The notes beneath the pieces are model-generated. The model saw nothing but the letters and a program-made list of their open reading frames with translations, was not told the DNA's origin and ran no database searches. The position numbers were made by a program, and so were the translations under genes. From Dipteronia dyeriana (taxonomy: Eukaryota; Streptophyta; Magnoliopsida; Sapindales; Sapindaceae), in NCBI GenBank assembly GCA_032871835.1, contig CM065300.1, positions 108,249,088-108,313,087 on the forward strand: a DNA stretch of 64,000 bases. The letters run 5' to 3'. The stretch's first letter is position 1; each line of letters opens with the position of its first letter. Shown in pieces: positions 61,481 to 64,000 of this stretch.

Positions 61481-63070
61481 TTTCGGATGACGATGATCCC
61501 TATACGTACAAGGAAGCAATGGAAGATGTTGATTGCCGCCATTGGAAAAAAGGCAATGCAATCCGAAATTGAATCTATGTTCAAAAACAAAGTCTGGTCT
61601 CTTGTTGACTTGCCTAAATGGATAAAACCCATTGGGTGCAAGTGGGTATACAAGTGGAAAAGAGGAATGTATGGAAAGATGGAAACCTTTAAAGCTAGAT
61701 TGGTAGCTAGAGGTTATACACAGAAGGAAGGTATCGATTATGAAGAACCTTCTCTCCTGTTTCCACGTTTAAATCCATTAGGATACTCTTATCCAATTAC
61801 GGCATCTCTAGACCTAGAGATTTGGCAAATGGACGTCGAGACAACTTTCCTTAATGGAAGTCTTGACAAAAGCATCTATATGATGCAACCAGAAGGATTT
61901 ATTGAAAAAGGCCAAGAGGAAAGGGTATGCAAGTTGCAAAGATCCATATAAGGATTGAAGCAAGCATCAAGATCCTGGAACATAAGGTTCGATCAATCCG
62001 TGAAAAGGTTTGGATTTATTCAAAACCTTGAAGAACCTCGTGTATACAAAAAGATGAAAGGTGACAAGCTAGTTTTTCTAGTTCTTTACGTTGATGATAT
62101 ACTACTCATCGGAAATGATGTAGGTGTATTAACATCAATAAAAGAATGTTTAACAAAACAATTTGATATGAAGGACTTAAGAGAAGCAAGTTATATTCTT
62201 TGTATCCAAGTCATAAGGGATAGAAAGAATATGACGATTGCATTATCCCAAGCTTCATACATAGATAAAATATTGTCTAGGTTTTCCTTTCAAGATTCCA
62301 AGAAAGATATGTTACATTTCAGACATGGAATCAAACTTTCTAAGGAACAAGTTCCTAAGAATAAGCATGGAGAGCAATTCATAAGTAGGATTCCATATGC
62401 ATCGGCAATTGGAAGTCTTATGTATACAATGCTCTATACTAGACCAGATATTTATTTTGCCGTGGGCATAGTTAGCAGGTTTCAATCGAAGTCTGGTCCT
62501 GATTATTGGATGGCAGTCAAGCATATTTTCAAGTATCTTAGAAGAATGAGAGATTATATTCTTGTATACTCAAGAGGGAATTTTATTCCCGTAGGGTATA
62601 CAGATTATGATTTTCAGTTAGATTCTGACTCAAGAAGATCAACATAAGGGTCTGTGTTTACTATTAGATGAGGGGCAGTCATATGATGAAGTATCTAGCA
62701 ATCTTGTATTGTTAGTTCTACCATGGAAGCCAAGTATGTTGCCGCATGCGAGGCTGCTAAAGAGACCGTCTGTCTTCACCAATTCTTGATTGACCTGGAA
62801 GTGGTTCTTGATGTGAATAAGTAGATCACTGTCTATTGTGACAATAGTGGAGCAGTGGCTAATTCGAGAGAACCAAGAAGTCATAAGATAGGGAAACACA
62901 TTGAAAGAAAATATCACCTTCTGAGTGAAATTGTGCATAGGGGTGACTTGACAATTACCAAGATCGCATCAGCAGATAATCTAGTGGATCCCTTTACAAA
63001 GACTCTTCCACAAAAGAGTTTTGATGGGCATCTAGAGAACATGGGGATGATAGATATGACACATTTGCTA
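61481..63070 (+). pseudogene. copia A2 Pol: reverse transcriptase and RNase H
   Basis: RT runs from [17 protein letters not shown] (frameshift near 61547) through [44 protein letters not shown] and MMQPEGF to the active site YVDD (62089-62100). It has the same one-base loss at the TFSPV block as A1 (about 61746), plus a compensating base about 50 nt later. Stops at 61949 and 62645. RNase H follows: MEAKYVAA, DNSGAVANS, HIERKYHLL, DPFTKTLPQKSF, ending before the polypurine tract. Only the 61955-62647 part is open over 200 codons. Confidence 0.94.
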
Positions 63071-63072
63071 TA

Positions 63073-63087
63073 GAGCAAGTGGGAGAT
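63073..63087 (+). other. polypurine tract of A2
   Basis: GAGCAAGTGGGAGAT before the LTR start, identical to A1. Confidence 0.9.
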
Positions 63088-64000
63088 AGTAGGGATTATG
63101 CTCGATAGCAAGAGTATAATAATGTATTTGACAATCTTTTCATGTTAATAAAGTGATTTCAAGTTTAACAAATCATATAGCATTTATATTTTAATTATTA
63201 TAATTGTCAAAAGTAAATAATCACAAGGTCAAAAGACTATGAGAAAAGAAGAATTGTTAATACATCTAGATATGTATGAGGTAGACACAATTCTTTAGTT
63301 AGTCTTGCATAATATTCACAACTTAAGATAAAGATTGGGCCTCTTTATCTTGTAAAAGTTGTAGATTCTTTTGCTAGCATTTGAGTGGGATCAAATGTGT
63401 TATGATGAGTCTAAAATCATCAAAGTGTGGTATCTTTGGGCAAAAGAATCTAGTTCACTGGGTGCATTGAATTGGATCACAGTGAAATACATTATCTAGA
63501 ACTGTCAATGGATAAAAGTTTTCACTTGAAGACAATCGGAGAGTCTATCTCAATCCTGAAATAAATGATGGACTTATGGTTGCAAGTGTTAACATTTGAG
63601 CTATCAATGAGTACGGTTATATAGCATGGTCTATCCTCGATAGTTTGGTGGTATTCGTTTGCTAATCGATATAGGACTTCATTTATAGATGTGGGCATCA
63701 TGGCTCCATTTATTAAATAAGAGTAGAATATCATCATATGGATTTTTTGACATATTGGATATAAAATCTTAACGTTAAGTTTTCAATAGTGTCTATTGAA
63801 ACATGGTTTCTGGACAAGTGAAATTATCCAAGTTCAAAATGTGGTCATATGAGTAAATATGGTAACTTGGAGAGAGATAGGTGGTCTATGAGCTCTTGGC
63901 GATTACTAGTATTCTTCACGATGATACACTTTCTCTATTAAGATTGTCTAGGATATGAATGAGAAATATTAACTTATTCTATCTTTATTTAAGAGTTCAA
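63088..64000 (+). repeat. family A 3' LTR of A2, truncated by the window
   Basis: Begins AGTAGGGATTATGCTC (TG decayed to AG) and aligns with 55616-56520. The antisense short frame 63522-63737 is open. Confidence 0.92.

Larger units (their letters stand above)
55616..64000 (+). mobile_element. Ty1/copia element A2, inactive, runs off the right edge
   Basis: 5' LTR, primer site, leader, gag, pol, polypurine tract and the first 913 bp of the 3' LTR. The two LTRs share variants absent from other A copies (CAAATCATATAGC, TATATTTTAATTATT, GTCTTGCATAATATTC), so they belong to one insertion. By eye they differ at roughly 30-35 of the first ~460 aligned bases. Confidence 0.93.

Noticed and set aside
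1..64000. CRISPR array, prokaryotic operon or ribosomal RNA
   Set aside because: No regularly spaced repeats, operon-like gene order or rRNA sequence seen; the content is plant LTR retrotransposons.
1..64000. Intact host gene
   Set aside because: Every frame over about 100 codons is Gag-Pol remnant, its shadow, or LTR sequence.

Overview
This window reads as intergenic DNA of a large-genome flowering plant. It is AT-rich, has no intact host gene that I can recognise, and is almost entirely layered LTR retrotransposons. The evidence is plant-type Ty1/copia Gag-Pol remnants, initiator-methionine-tRNA primer-binding sites, the GTGGGAGAT polypurine tract, and Ty3/gypsy (Athila/Tat-like) LTRs with the AACATTGAGGACAATGTT block. 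I cannot name the species. All family names here (A, B, D, G) are my own labels.

Family A is a Ty1/copia element with long LTRs (about 2.3 kb) and an Angela/Tork-like pol. Copy A1 occupies 132-13714 and is rearranged: a partial internal duplication, a 3' LTR with an 880-bp tandem duplication, and an inverted LTR fragment joined to that LTR's end. Copy A2 runs from 55616 past the right edge and has two recognisable LTRs. Both are dead, and they share several inactivating lesions, including loss of the protease active-site segment. Other A pieces are a solo LTR (22688-24975), an LTR cluster inside one target duplication (47366-51428), an inverted fragment (42320-43773) and a 96-bp tail (34246-34341).

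Family G (14258-22303) is gypsy-like: two direct LTRs, each with its upstream polypurine region, enclosing about 2 kb that holds a gag-like coiled-coil pseudogene instead of a gypsy pol.

Family B lies mostly on the minus strand. It is a second copia-type family with a coiled-coil Gag, a CCHC knuckle and 2.7-kb LTRs; only gag, protease and pre-integrase remnants survive. The largest copy, B2, can be followed from 36403 to 53628 between matching ATTTT repeats once four or more later insertions are removed. B1 (30314-34245) and B3 (22530-27610) are fragments separated by a forward full-length B LTR (27611-30313).

Family D is known only from LTRs (start TGTAAG) at 34342-36132, 36861-37850, 43791-45283 and 53919-55615.

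Nothing here works as a system now. The main value is the reconstructable order of insertions, the shared defects of the A copies, and short GC-rich hairpins just upstream of TATA-like sites in unrelated LTR families.
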